Shown: positions 1 to 8,461 of the stretch, piece after piece
Layout: every line of letters starts with the position of its first letter
How positions within the stretch are numbered: position 1 is the stretch's first letter
Assembly (NCBI GenBank): GCA_016210045.1
Contig: JACQUX010000029.1
Coordinates: 95,538 to 159,537, forward strand
DNA: 64,000 nt
Reading direction: 5' to 3'
DNA from: Deltaproteobacteria bacterium
GTDB lineage: Bacteria; UBA10199; GCA-002796325; JACPFF01
Made by a program: the position numbers and the translations under genes
The notes under the pieces: model-generated
Told to the model about the DNA's origin: nothing
The model's input: the letters and a program-made list of their open reading frames with translations, nothing else
Database searches by the model: none

Positions 1-388
1 TGTGTTCGACGAGCGGGAACTGGTCCGCGGACTGTTCGCCATACACGGCACCACTGCTCACAAAAAGCACCCACGGCGGCCGAGTCCGTAGCGGCTGCAA
101 GACATTGCGCAAACCGGCGCAATGAACAGCATCCAATTCGGTTAGCGAACCAGTTCGCACCCCGGCCAAATAAACGACATGCGTGGCGCCACTCTGCGCC
201 ACCGCGTCTTGCCAAACGCCGGGTTCCCGCACATCCCCGATAATGGCATCCGCTCCCTCGACGGCACTGCCACGACGAACCACTATCGAATACGGTATAT
301 CCGGCGACCGTTGTTCCATAAATGCGCGACCGAGAAAACCCGTTGCACCGGTAATGATGATGCGCCCCACCGACGGTGTCGCTGCCAT
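1..388 (-). CDS. NAD-dependent epimerase/dehydratase, partial (runs off left edge)
   Basis: This is the N-terminal 129 codons of a short-chain (extended SDR) sugar epimerase or dehydratase; the rest lies beyond the window. The ATG at 388 is preceded by a GAGGAG ribosome site that overlaps the end of the upstream gene. The translation begins MAATPSVGRIIITGATGFLG, so the dinucleotide-binding glycine motif TGATGFLG is near residues 13-20. A second landmark, LFVSSGAVYGE, is the usual active-site Ser strand of the family. It follows the nucleotidyltransferase gene by 10 bases and should be the next gene of the polysaccharide operon. Which sugar nucleotide it acts on cannot be judged from this fragment. 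Confidence 0.85.
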   Translation of the reverse strand, partial: MAATPSVGRIIITGATGFLGRAFMEQRSPDIPYSIVVRRGSAVEGADAIIGDVREPGVWQDAVAQSGATHVVYLAGVRTGSLTELDAVHCAGLRNVLQPLRTRPPWVLFVSSGAVYGEQSADQFPLVEH

Positions 389-398
389 CAACCACTCC

Positions 399-1091
399 TC
401 ACGCATACCGTTCGAGCTCGTCGAGCGCTCGCTCGTAATCCTCGGGACGACCGATATCGAGCCAATACCCCTCATGGCGGTATGCGCCGACCGGCTCGCC
501 GGCACGCAGTATCGTTTTGACTAAATCCGGCAGGTCACAACGTTGACCCTGTGGAATATAAGACAACACACGAGGAGAACAACAATAGACCCCCATACTC
601 ACATCATGATGCAAGACGGGCTTCTCACGATAGTCGGTCACGATGCCTCGGGAATTCAGTTCAAGCACTCCGAGGTCAATTTTCACTTCCTTCCGAACCG
701 TCGCGATCGACAACGCATGCTGCTCTCGTTGGTGAAACGATGCAAAGGCCTGGAAATCGACATTCGTCAGGATATCGCCGTTGATCACGAGGAACGCGTC
801 TTCGACTCCGCGCACCAAGTGCAGCGGTCCCACGGTCCCCAACGGCGTCGCTTCTTGTAAGTATTCAAGCTGCGCATTCCATTTTTCCCCCGAACCAAAA
901 TACGCCTCGATCAATCCCGACAAATATCCGACGGAAACCGCAATATCCCGAATGCCGGCACGAACGAGTCGTTCAATGACATATTCCAATATCGGCTTCT
1001 GGCCCAACGGCATCAGCGGTTTTGGCAAGATTGTCGTATACGGGCGCAGACGCCGCCCTTCTCCACCGGCTAATATCACAGCCTTCATCAT
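399..1091 (-). CDS. sugar-phosphate nucleotidyltransferase (NTP_transferase family)
   Basis: A 230-residue enzyme that probably couples a sugar 1-phosphate to a nucleotide to make an activated sugar for the polysaccharide. The N-terminus carries the pyrophosphorylase signature LAGGEGRRLRPYT followed by PKPLMPLG, the phosphate- and sugar-binding loops. The acidic metal site NGDIL is near residue 110. There is no left-handed beta-helix tail, so it is the short single-domain type seen in HddC/RmlA-like and mannose-1-phosphate guanylyltransferase-like proteins. Two adjacent ATG codons (1091 and 1088) follow a GGAGAG site and the second is better spaced. It sits 42 bases after the LegB-like dehydratase gene. 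Substrate and nucleotide are not determined by the sequence. Confidence 0.85.
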   Translation of the reverse strand: MMKAVILAGGEGRRLRPYTTILPKPLMPLGQKPILEYVIERLVRAGIRDIAVSVGYLSGLIEAYFGSGEKWNAQLEYLQEATPLGTVGPLHLVRGVEDAFLVINGDILTNVDFQAFASFHQREQHALSIATVRKEVKIDLGVLELNSRGIVTDYREKPVLHHDVSMGVYCCSPRVLSYIPQGQRCDLPDLVKTILRAGEPVGAYRHEGYWLDIGRPEDYERALDELERYA

Positions 1092-1133
1092 CGCTCTCCG
1101 CCTCTATCATTGGCCTGCGAATACCACACCCCT

Positions 1134-2129
1134 TTATACATTATATCGGTTCGGCTTATAGCGCCCGGATGAGGCCGCAACATATTCGGCGACGTGGCGC
1201 AATCCGGTTTCTAATGCCACTTTCGATTGCCAATGCAACAACCGCGCGGCTTTTTCATTCGAGGCAATCAACTGGAACACTTCGCTCTGTGCCGGCCGGA
1301 CGCGCTGCGCATCTTCCACAATAGCTGCACGTTGACCGGTGATGCGCATCAAGGCTTCCGCGATGTGCGCAATAGTGACCCCGACACCAGACCCGAGATT
1401 GATCGTCTCACCCAGGCACTGTACATCGCACTGCCCGGCCGCCAAAAATCCGGCGACAATGTCCGTCACATAATTCATGTCGCGTACCGGCGTCAACGAA
1501 CCGAGCCGGATGGTGTGCTGGCCAGCCAACAGTTGGGAAGCAATCGTCGGAATCACGGCACGGGCCGATTGGCGTGGGCCGTATGTATTAAAAGGGCGCA
1601 CCACGATGACCGGCAACGAAAACGCACAGTAATAACTCTCGGCCATCTTATCGGCGGCAATTTTTGAGGCCGAATATGGCGACTGCCCCTGCAACGGGTG
1701 CACTTCCGTGATGGGCACAAATTGTGCCGTCCCGTAGGCCTCACTTGTGGACGTATGGACAAAGCGTCGCACGCCCGTATAGCGCGCTGCTTCCAGTAAA
1801 TTCACGGTCCCCTCGACATTGGTTCGCACATAACTCAACGGAGCCAAATAGGAATACGGAATCCCAATTAGGGCTGCCAAGTGGAAGATAACGTCCTGCC
1901 CCTCAGCGGCCTTGCGGGCAAAGGCGGAGTCGGTGACATCCCCTTCGATGATCTGACACGACTGCAGTACATCGCGACTCAACCCTTCCAAATTGCCCCA
2001 ATCGTTGCGCCCATTATAGTGGACCCACGCAGTCACTCGAGCCCCCGCCGCCACTAAGGTCTCGACCAAATGACTGCCGATGAAACCGCTCGCTCCGGTT
2101 ACCAAGACACGCTGTTGTCGATAGCTCAT
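1134..2129 (-). CDS. LegB-like NAD-dependent sugar 4,6-dehydratase (extended SDR)
   Basis: A 331-residue extended SDR. The Rossmann motif VTGASGFIGSH is at residues 10-20 and the catalytic pair is in SPYSASK. The stretch RPFNTYGPRQSARAVIP and the following LGSLTPVRDMNYV are characteristic of the LegB group, which converts UDP-linked N-acetylglucosamine to a 4-keto-6-deoxy sugar in legionaminic acid and related pathways; this is family knowledge, not shown here. The ATG at 2129 is chosen over a TTG at 2135 because it gives the usual short N-terminus, although GAGGAG upstream is slightly nearer the TTG. It is 14 bases downstream of the GT4 gene. A plain UDP-glucose 4-epimerase is the main alternative. 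Confidence 0.8.
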   Translation of the reverse strand: MSYRQQRVLVTGASGFIGSHLVETLVAAGARVTAWVHYNGRNDWGNLEGLSRDVLQSCQIIEGDVTDSAFARKAAEGQDVIFHLAALIGIPYSYLAPLSYVRTNVEGTVNLLEAARYTGVRRFVHTSTSEAYGTAQFVPITEVHPLQGQSPYSASKIAADKMAESYYCAFSLPVIVVRPFNTYGPRQSARAVIPTIASQLLAGQHTIRLGSLTPVRDMNYVTDIVAGFLAAGQCDVQCLGETINLGSGVGVTIAHIAEALMRITGQRAAIVEDAQRVRPAQSEVFQLIASNEKAARLLHWQSKVALETGLRHVAEYVAASSGRYKPNRYNV

Positions 2130-2143
2130 AGCCAATCAACTCC

Positions 2144-3265
2144 TCATGAAGAACACAACAGCCGCAGCACTTGCTCCATGGTACGGTCCAACGCATACAT
2201 CGCCGTAATGGTTGCGGCCCGTTCCGCGTCAAATCTCACGCGCCCATCGAGCACTTTCGCGAGGTTTTCCGCCAAGGATTCTATATCTTCCGATGGACTC
2301 ACGGCTCCCAAGTGCGAATTCCCGATACATTCGCGAATATCACCGACATCGGTCGCAATCACCGGTTTGCCTGCCTGGAGTGCCTCAAAAAACACCAGCG
2401 GCATTCCTTCCGATCGTGAGGAGATCATCACGGCGGCAGCTTTGGACAATTCGGCCATACAAGCCGTCTGGTCCAGCTGCCCCAACAACCGAATGCACGG
2501 GAAGCTCCTCCGGCTCAACGCTTCAAGCGCACTCCGCTCCGCCCCATCGCCGATGATGACGTAATCAATGCTCACGCCATTATCAAGCAGCTTTTGCACC
2601 GCTTGAATAGCGACATCAAACCCTTTAACACGCTCCAAGCGGCCAATACTCACGATAGTTCGACGCCGCGACGTCGTATTGGGAAGACACGCGGACGTTG
2701 TCTCCCCCTCCGCGCCAAGTGCAACGAATCGTACGTTCCAACCTGTTTGCTGCGTCAATAAGGACCCGTTCCGCTGGCTATTGGCCCAATGTTGCATCCC
2801 CCCACGTCCGAGCCAATACAAAAAAGGCCAAGCCAGCCGCCGGTTCACTTGCCGTATATCGGTGCCGAGCCACCAAACAGCCCTCGGGATTTCCGCCAAT
2901 CCCAACGTTCGCAGTACGCATCCGGCCGGAATGCCCCACGCGGCGATGGCGGCATCAATTTGCAAGCCCTGCTGCAGCTGCCAACGGACCACTCGCCGCC
3001 ATCGGTGAATCAAGCAAATTAATCGCCACCAGTGGTCCGGCCGCCAGGGTGATAATCGTCCCAGGCGCTCACCCGACCACGGGAAACTGATCACGCGCTC
3101 TCCAACAAATCCTTGCGGCAGTGCCGCCGCTTGCCATTGCGGCGTACACACGACTACATCCACGCCACTTTGCACAAGCCGGCGCACTAACGGCAACAAG
3201 AAACGTCCGCTGACGTCATGGACGTTGCACGGGTAACAGTGAGTCAGCAACAGTAGACGTGGCAA
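2144..3265 (-). CDS. glycosyltransferase family 4 (GT-B fold)
   Basis: A 373-residue GT-B transferase that would add one sugar to a lipid-linked acceptor at the cytoplasmic membrane. The C-terminal donor-binding half is clear: VSIGRLERVKGFDVAIQ, VIIGDGAE, and SEGMPLVFFEALQAGKPVIA, the E-x7-E-like region of GT4. The N-terminal half has the acceptor domain and a basic, tryptophan-rich segment that may touch the membrane. Translation seems to start at TTG (3265), immediately after the TGA of the deacetylase-like gene, with GGGGTG just upstream. The sugar transferred is unknown. Confidence 0.85.
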   Translation of the reverse strand: MPRLLLLTHCYPCNVHDVSGRFLLPLVRRLVQSGVDVVVCTPQWQAAALPQGFVGERVISFPWSGERLGRLSPWRPDHWWRLICLIHRWRRVVRWQLQQGLQIDAAIAAWGIPAGCVLRTLGLAEIPRAVWWLGTDIRQVNRRLAWPFLYWLGRGGMQHWANSQRNGSLLTQQTGWNVRFVALGAEGETTSACLPNTTSRRRTIVSIGRLERVKGFDVAIQAVQKLLDNGVSIDYVIIGDGAERSALEALSRRSFPCIRLLGQLDQTACMAELSKAAAVMISSRSEGMPLVFFEALQAGKPVIATDVGDIRECIGNSHLGAVSPSEDIESLAENLAKVLDGRVRFDAERAATITAMYALDRTMEQVLRLLCSS

Positions 3266-4315
3266 TCAACACCCCGAATACCCCATGTGTTGCGCAAGCT
3301 CCGCAACCGTCACAAATGTGAGAGGACGCGCGCCGACATGTTCCGCTAACCAACGCACATTTTGAAACAGGTACCGTTGCCCATACAAATAATTGACGAG
3401 GCCGGACTTGGCATGATCGCCTAACAGTTCATCGCAATGAAAATAACTCAGAATGTACCGGTGGGGCTTCGACATGCGTTTCAAGGCGCTCGCGAACAAG
3501 GGCCGGCACACTCGAGAATGCAGCGTCACTAAAGGCACAAAATATGCCAGACCTCCTGACCAACAAAATTCTCGCCGCTTGATCTGCTCGCGCAATTGCT
3601 TCCCGATGCTTAATACGCAGTCGCGACCAACACTCGCAGGGATCTCCAACAGGGATAATTGTTTCGCCGAGTGCGCGCCCGCCATTTGGTAGTCCACTCG
3701 AGAGGGATAATACGGGATCGTCGGCGCGCGCGACCAGTCGGCCTGATCCATCGTTCCACGTCCAAGGGTATTATGACCAGGGACCGCAGAGTAATCGATC
3801 GTGATACCGAGCGCTGCAAGCGCGGCGAGTGTATCATTATCTTGATAGCACCAGCCCGCATGTACGGTGCGTGGTGGACTCCCCCATTCCGCTGAAAATT
3901 GGCGAAATCCATTCTCAAAACAACCTTCAATAAACGATCGGTCACCGATTTTTTGAAACCATTCTCCACGGGATGAATCCCATGCCCACAAATGCTGATG
4001 CCACGCAATTTCATCACCCTCCAGGCGCAACGCTTCCCACAACGCCCGAAAAGTCCGGACGCAATATCTCGCGTCGCCATGGGCTCGCGCCACCTGCTCA
4101 TCAGCACGCACATTCCACGTCACCTTGGGCCACCAGCCGGTAGCATCCGCAAAGGCCTTCCGCTCGCGACGAAACGCCTCGATGCCGAGCGCAATGCCAT
4201 CCCAACGCAATCGCTCCGCCTGATACGTCGGCCCACCGAAATTCGGACGATCCGGATCACAATCGCATCCGATGGCAACGGCCACTGGACCTGTCTCCTC
4301 ATGATTAGCAGACAT
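3266..4315 (-). CDS. polysaccharide deacetylase-like protein
   Basis: A 349-residue cytosolic-looking protein with no signal peptide. The segments AIGCDCDPDRPNFGG near the N-terminus, GDEIAWHQHLW near residue 115, and RTVHAGWCYQDNDTLAAL near residue 165 resemble the metal-site Asp and His motifs of the NodB-type deacetylase/glycoside-hydrolase barrel superfamily as found in sugar clusters. I recognise the fold pattern rather than a characterised family, so the reaction is inferred. Its ATG overlaps the 3' end of the aminotransferase gene by 11 bases, so the two are translated in tandem. It would fit removal of an N-acetyl group during glycan assembly. Confidence 0.55.
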   Translation of the reverse strand: MSANHEETGPVAVAIGCDCDPDRPNFGGPTYQAERLRWDGIALGIEAFRRERKAFADATGWWPKVTWNVRADEQVARAHGDARYCVRTFRALWEALRLEGDEIAWHQHLWAWDSSRGEWFQKIGDRSFIEGCFENGFRQFSAEWGSPPRTVHAGWCYQDNDTLAALAALGITIDYSAVPGHNTLGRGTMDQADWSRAPTIPYYPSRVDYQMAGAHSAKQLSLLEIPASVGRDCVLSIGKQLREQIKRREFCWSGGLAYFVPLVTLHSRVCRPLFASALKRMSKPHRYILSYFHCDELLGDHAKSGLVNYLYGQRYLFQNVRWLAEHVGARPLTFVTVAELAQHMGYSGC

Positions 4316-5423
4316 AGCGCTTCACGGCATCGGCAACCACTGTCACTTGATCAGCCGTCAGTTCGGGAAACATCGGCAAACTGACAATTTCCCGGGCGAC
4401 TGTTTCCGTCACTGGCAGCGAACCTTCTGCATAGCCAAGACTGCGATAACACGGCTGTAAGTGCAATGGAACCGGGTAGTGAATCCCGGCGTCGATGCCG
4501 TCGTTGCGCAAGGACGCCAGCAAAGACTCCCGACGTTCTGCCGGCACTCGAATCACATACAAATGCATCACATGGGTTGCCTCTTCCGGAATATTGGGCG
4601 TCTGGACACCCGCCACATGCCGCAACAGATCCGTATACTGCACTGCACAACGACGGCGGCATTCGTTCCAGTCGGCCAAGTGGCGCAGTTTGACCGCAAG
4701 CACGGCCGCCTGTAATCCGTCGAGCCGACTATTCACGCCTTCGAGATCGTGGACATATTTTTGCGTGCGGCCGTGGTTGGCGATCATGCGAATACGCTTC
4801 GCCAGTGCTTCATCGTCGGTCGCCACCGCACCGCCGTCGCCATACGCCCCTAGGTTTTTGCCCGGGTAGAAACTGAACGTCGTGGCATTACCGAAACGCG
4901 CGATCGGTGTACCACAGTAGGAGGCGCCATGCGCCTGCGCCGCATCGCCCACCAGGAGCAGCTGATGCCGCTTCGCCAATGTCGTGAGAGCCTCCAAAGC
5001 GGCGGGCTGTCCATAGAGGTGAACCGGCAAAATGGCCTTCGTGCAAGCCGTGATTTTCCGTTCCACTTCGGCAGGATCAAGATTGAACGTTTCGGCAGAA
5101 ATGTCCGCAAACACCGGCCGCGCTCCTACCAACCGGACGGCCTCGCTGGTCGCAATAAAGGTATGAGATGGAAGAATGACTTCATCATCCGGCCCTATTC
5201 CCAACGCCCGTAACGTCACATACAGGGCATCCGTCCCATTCCCGACTCCAACGACGTATCGCACACCACAAAATTCGGCAAATTGCCGCTCAAATGCAGC
5301 CACGGCGGGACCGCCGATGAATTGTGCTTGCGTCAGCACGGCTTGGAGAGCCGGCTCCATCTCTTCTCGAATACGCTGATACTGTTGCTCCAAATCAACC
5401 AACGGGATACGCCATTTCGTCAT
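4305..5423 (-). CDS. DegT/DnrJ/EryC1-family sugar aminotransferase (WbpE-like)
   Basis: A 372-residue PLP enzyme that transfers an amino group to a keto-sugar nucleotide. The opening IPLVDLEQQYQ, the cofactor region GNGTDAL (61-67), the VGDAAQAHGA motif (158-167) and the Schiff-base lysine K189 in FYPGKNLGAYGDGG are all family hallmarks. The ATG at 5423 follows a GAGAGGAG site. In the same operon lie a Gfo/Idh/MocA dehydrogenase (8461-9525) and a hexapeptide acetyltransferase (7853-8461). Together these correspond to the WbpB-WbpE-WbpD steps that make 2,3-diacetamido uronic acids. That pathway assignment is inference from context; other amino sugars are possible. Confidence 0.9.
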   Translation of the reverse strand: MTKWRIPLVDLEQQYQRIREEMEPALQAVLTQAQFIGGPAVAAFERQFAEFCGVRYVVGVGNGTDALYVTLRALGIGPDDEVILPSHTFIATSEAVRLVGARPVFADISAETFNLDPAEVERKITACTKAILPVHLYGQPAALEALTTLAKRHQLLLVGDAAQAHGASYCGTPIARFGNATTFSFYPGKNLGAYGDGGAVATDDEALAKRIRMIANHGRTQKYVHDLEGVNSRLDGLQAAVLAVKLRHLADWNECRRRCAVQYTDLLRHVAGVQTPNIPEEATHVMHLYVIRVPAERRESLLASLRNDGIDAGIHYPVPLHLQPCYRSLGYAEGSLPVTETVAREIVSLPMFPELTADQVTVVADAVKRYVC

Positions 5424-5424
5424 A

Positions 5425-6834
5425 CTATACTCCTCTCAACCCATCGTGTTGCACACCGAGACCCAGTGGAACTAACCCAATCCCCACCAGACCCCACACC
5501 CAGCGAAAAGCAATCACATCAATATCAAGCGCAATTATTGCAACAATCCCCAGCGCAATGGCAACGGCTTGCGCGCGCCGCCCCCGATGCAGCAACCCCC
5601 AACCGAGCACGACACATGCCCCACCGCCAACCAGGAATCCGACCAGGCCCATCTCCGCCAGCGACGTGGCATATTGGCTCTGCGCCGAGGCATACTCGTG
5701 CAAATCCGGAGGCAACACACCTTCCGCTTGCAACGCTTGCCTCCCGCGCCCGTACTGACCAAGACCCAGACCAATGACCGGGTGCCGCCGGAATAATGTC
5801 CATGCCCCGTACTTCAACCACGCATAATGGTTAAAGCCATACCCGAATTGGAATGTCCACTGTTCCATGCCGTATCCAGGACGCAAGAAATAGACCGGAT
5901 TCGGCCGAACGCGGCCCCGATCGTCAACGATCATCTCCTTCTTGAAATCGGGATGGGTGCTGTACGATGCACCAACATGAAGCGGATAGAACACGGTAAA
6001 TGGGATCAGTGCGAACCACGTCAGGAGTCCCACCACACAGAATCCTATGCCTCCCCAGCGCCACTTTCGCGTGCGCCCTATCCAATACCACCCAATGCCC
6101 GTGGCAACCAGGATGCCCACGACTGTCCGTGACATCGTCAAGGCGCCCGCTCCCAATACCCCTACCGTCCCAGCGATAAGACGCCATCGCGAGGGCCACC
6201 AACCACGCGCTTCCATATACAGCATCACCGGAAGCGTCATCCCTGCCAAATAGGCCCCGAGCATATTTGCCGTCGGCTGCAGAAACGAGTGGGCACGGGG
6301 AACATAATCCACCCAGCTATCGATATTGAGCGCAATCGCAATAATGCGATACGGATGCACTAGTGCATTTTCCACTCCACACAGCAACAATCCCAGTCCC
6401 AGCACCACACCGCCCAGCACAATCCCAAACGCAATTGCCATCCAATTCCAGAGCTGCTCCCCCATGCGATACCGTACTCCATGATGATACAGGAGATAGG
6501 CAAGGCCCCAGAGATAAACAAGTTTACCGGTCTCAATCCAGGCTTCACGCGGCACCGGCGCATTGCGGACGGAAACACAAGCGCAACCGATCCACACGGC
6601 CACCGCGCATAGTGCGATAGGCGGCCGCACCAGACGTTCGGAGCCGTGGCCCATCCGCCACATCATGACGAGCAAGAGCAGCGCAACGAGCGCTTCCGTC
6701 ACCTGCAGGCGATACACCATCGGGTTGAAAAGCATGATCGGAAGCGAACAGACAATAGCACACACTAAAGTCCGCGAGATTGTTTCGCTGAAGGACCATT
6801 TTCCAGCATTAGTTGCAATGCCGACGGCTTTCAT
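5425..6834 (-). CDS. O-antigen ligase/polymerase-like membrane protein (Wzy/WaaL type)
   Basis: A 469-residue protein with about ten to twelve hydrophobic segments. A large periplasmic loop lies between roughly residues 275 and 390, containing GLGLGQYGRG and, further on, YATSLAEMGLVGFLVG. That loop followed by the E-x-G-x2-G helix is typical of the O-antigen ligase/polymerase superfamily, which joins polysaccharide repeat units or transfers them to a carrier. Its ATG overlaps the preceding GT2 stop in an ATGA junction and its stop is one base from the next start. The operon holds a second protein of this type (9603-11111), so one may polymerise and the other ligate; the sequence does not say which. 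Confidence 0.75.
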   Translation of the reverse strand: MKAVGIATNAGKWSFSETISRTLVCAIVCSLPIMLFNPMVYRLQVTEALVALLLLVMMWRMGHGSERLVRPPIALCAVAVWIGCACVSVRNAPVPREAWIETGKLVYLWGLAYLLYHHGVRYRMGEQLWNWMAIAFGIVLGGVVLGLGLLLCGVENALVHPYRIIAIALNIDSWVDYVPRAHSFLQPTANMLGAYLAGMTLPVMLYMEARGWWPSRWRLIAGTVGVLGAGALTMSRTVVGILVATGIGWYWIGRTRKWRWGGIGFCVVGLLTWFALIPFTVFYPLHVGASYSTHPDFKKEMIVDDRGRVRPNPVYFLRPGYGMEQWTFQFGYGFNHYAWLKYGAWTLFRRHPVIGLGLGQYGRGRQALQAEGVLPPDLHEYASAQSQYATSLAEMGLVGFLVGGGACVVLGWGLLHRGRRAQAVAIALGIVAIIALDIDVIAFRWVWGLVGIGLVPLGLGVQHDGLRGV

Positions 6835-7856
6835 GCGGATGGGGGTTGGACTCGCCGTAATGTGGGCTGAATTTCCACCCAGTCGGGATCGGGCAAAGCC
6901 GCCACTGTGGTATTGAACAACGTATGAAATTCGTGACGCAGCCGTTCGACTAATTCCGCAAGGAAACCGAACAGCAGGAAAAACACGCCCATCATTTCAA
7001 ACACAAGCGCGGTCCAAAAAAAAGGGCGAATCTGCGTATGCCATATCAGATACATCATCGTAAGCGCACCATGCAACAGCAGACCCACCCCCACCAGCAC
7101 CGTCCCCACAGTGCCAAATAAACGCATCGGCTTCTGACTAAACTTTAACAGAAACCACAGACTGAGCACATCGACCACGGCAAGCGGAAACCGTCGCAAA
7201 CCAAACTTCGAACGCCCATAGCGACGCGGGTGCCAATCCACCTCCGTCTCCACGATCCGATATCCTGCTTGCGAGAGCATTATGACCATAAACCGATGCC
7301 AATCTCCACGCAGTTCCAAGGCCGGCAAACAAATCCGGCGGAACCCTTTGATCCAGTTCATATCGCGCAACGCCGTCCCAAAAAGGTAATTGCTGACCAC
7401 ATTATATATTTTCGAAGAAAACCGCTTGCCGTCACCCCGATGCCGCCGGCACCCGACAACGACATCCGCCCCTTCCCGAAAGCTGGCGATCATCCGGGGA
7501 ATATCTGTGTCCGGATATGATTCCAAATCAGGTGAAATCCAAATGATGTGTTCGCCCCGCGCATTCACAAATCCGGTCTGCAGCGCCTGCGTCAGTCCCC
7601 GATTACAACGATGGCGAATCACTCGGACGGTATGCGGATACGCATTCACAAGGTCGGCGAACACGTCGGCCGATGCGTCCGTGCTCCCGTCGTCGACCAA
7701 CACCACTTCGCCTCGTACGTGCTCAGCTTCGAACGCTTGGAGACAGCGCGAAACGAACTCCTCCAGATTACCTGCTTCATTGAAGGCGGGCCCGACGACG
7801 CTGTAATCGATCGCTGCGGAAGGCGCGTGTAACGGCTCTGAAAGGGGAAGCGTCAT
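6831..7856 (-). CDS. glycosyltransferase family 2 with C-terminal membrane helices
   Basis: A 341-residue GT-A transferase. Near the N-terminus are YSVVGPAFNEAGNLEEF and VVLVDDGSTDAS, the nucleotide-sugar binding strand and DD motif; ISPDLESYPDTD carries the D-x-D-like metal site. Two hydrophobic helices follow (about residues 235-300), as in dolichol-phosphate-mannose-synthase-like and ArnC-like GT2 enzymes that charge a polyprenyl phosphate. I use the ATG at 7856, in an ATGA overlap with the acetyltransferase stop, rather than an upstream start that would add 36 residues of shadow sequence. The stop overlaps the next gene's ATG. It may supply a lipid-linked sugar to the GT39-like protein, which is inference. 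Confidence 0.85.
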   Translation of the reverse strand: MTLPLSEPLHAPSAAIDYSVVGPAFNEAGNLEEFVSRCLQAFEAEHVRGEVVLVDDGSTDASADVFADLVNAYPHTVRVIRHRCNRGLTQALQTGFVNARGEHIIWISPDLESYPDTDIPRMIASFREGADVVVGCRRHRGDGKRFSSKIYNVVSNYLFGTALRDMNWIKGFRRICLPALELRGDWHRFMVIMLSQAGYRIVETEVDWHPRRYGRSKFGLRRFPLAVVDVLSLWFLLKFSQKPMRLFGTVGTVLVGVGLLLHGALTMMYLIWHTQIRPFFWTALVFEMMGVFFLLFGFLAELVERLRHEFHTLFNTTVAALPDPDWVEIQPTLRRVQPPSA

Positions 7857-8461
7857 GGAGCAACCATTCTGTGTGATGCCTTGCACGGCACAACGTGCTG
7901 CGCATCCATCATATAGCGGCGCCCGCACAGGCATGTTAGGGTCTCGGAAAGTGGGCGCCCGCACATGCAGACATGTCGATAAAACCGCGCTGGATTACCG
8001 AGCCACAATTGGTACGCCGGGATCGATTTGGTCACGACCGCCCCTGCGGCCACTACGGTCCATTCACCAATCTCTATCCCGCAAACCAACGTGGCATTTG
8101 CGCAGATCGTGGCATTTTGCCGAACGACGGTTCGTTCCCAACCTTTCGCACCGGTACGAAAATCGGGATTGGCGCGTGGGTAGCGGTCATTCGTAAAGGC
8201 CACTTCCGGCCCCACAAAGACATAATCTTCTAAAGTCACTCGCTCCCATACCGAAATGCCCGTCTTCAACACCACCCCATTCCCCAGAGAAACATCCGAT
8301 TCAATAAAACAGCCCTCTCCGATGTTGCACCGCTCACCGATTCGCGCGCCCGGCAAGATATGGACGTCGCTCCAAATGCGCGTCCCACGCCCGATCTGCG
8401 CCCCCGCCACGCGGGCAGAGGGGTCGATTTGGCATTCGTGATGGTTACAACGAGACGACAT
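7853..8461 (-). CDS. WbpD-like hexapeptide-repeat N-acetyltransferase with cysteine-rich tail
   Basis: A 202-residue left-handed beta-helix acyltransferase. Hexapeptide repeats run from GAQIGRGTRIWSDVHI to GAVVTKSIP, with EDYVFVGPEVAFTND in the middle. That segment closely resembles WbpD/WlbB enzymes that acetylate the 3-amino group of UDP-sugar uronic acids. The last 30 or so residues add two CxC pairs (CMCGRP and CLCGRR), a possible zinc ribbon not expected in the basic family. The ATG at 8461 shares a TAATG junction with the dehydrogenase stop and is preferred to an ATG 21 bases upstream. The partner steps are probably the genes at 8461-9525 and 4305-5423. Confidence 0.8.
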   Translation of the reverse strand: MSSRCNHHECQIDPSARVAGAQIGRGTRIWSDVHILPGARIGERCNIGEGCFIESDVSLGNGVVLKTGISVWERVTLEDYVFVGPEVAFTNDRYPRANPDFRTGAKGWERTVVRQNATICANATLVCGIEIGEWTVVAAGAVVTKSIPAYQLWLGNPARFYRHVCMCGRPLSETLTCLCGRRYMMDAQHVVPCKASHRMVAP

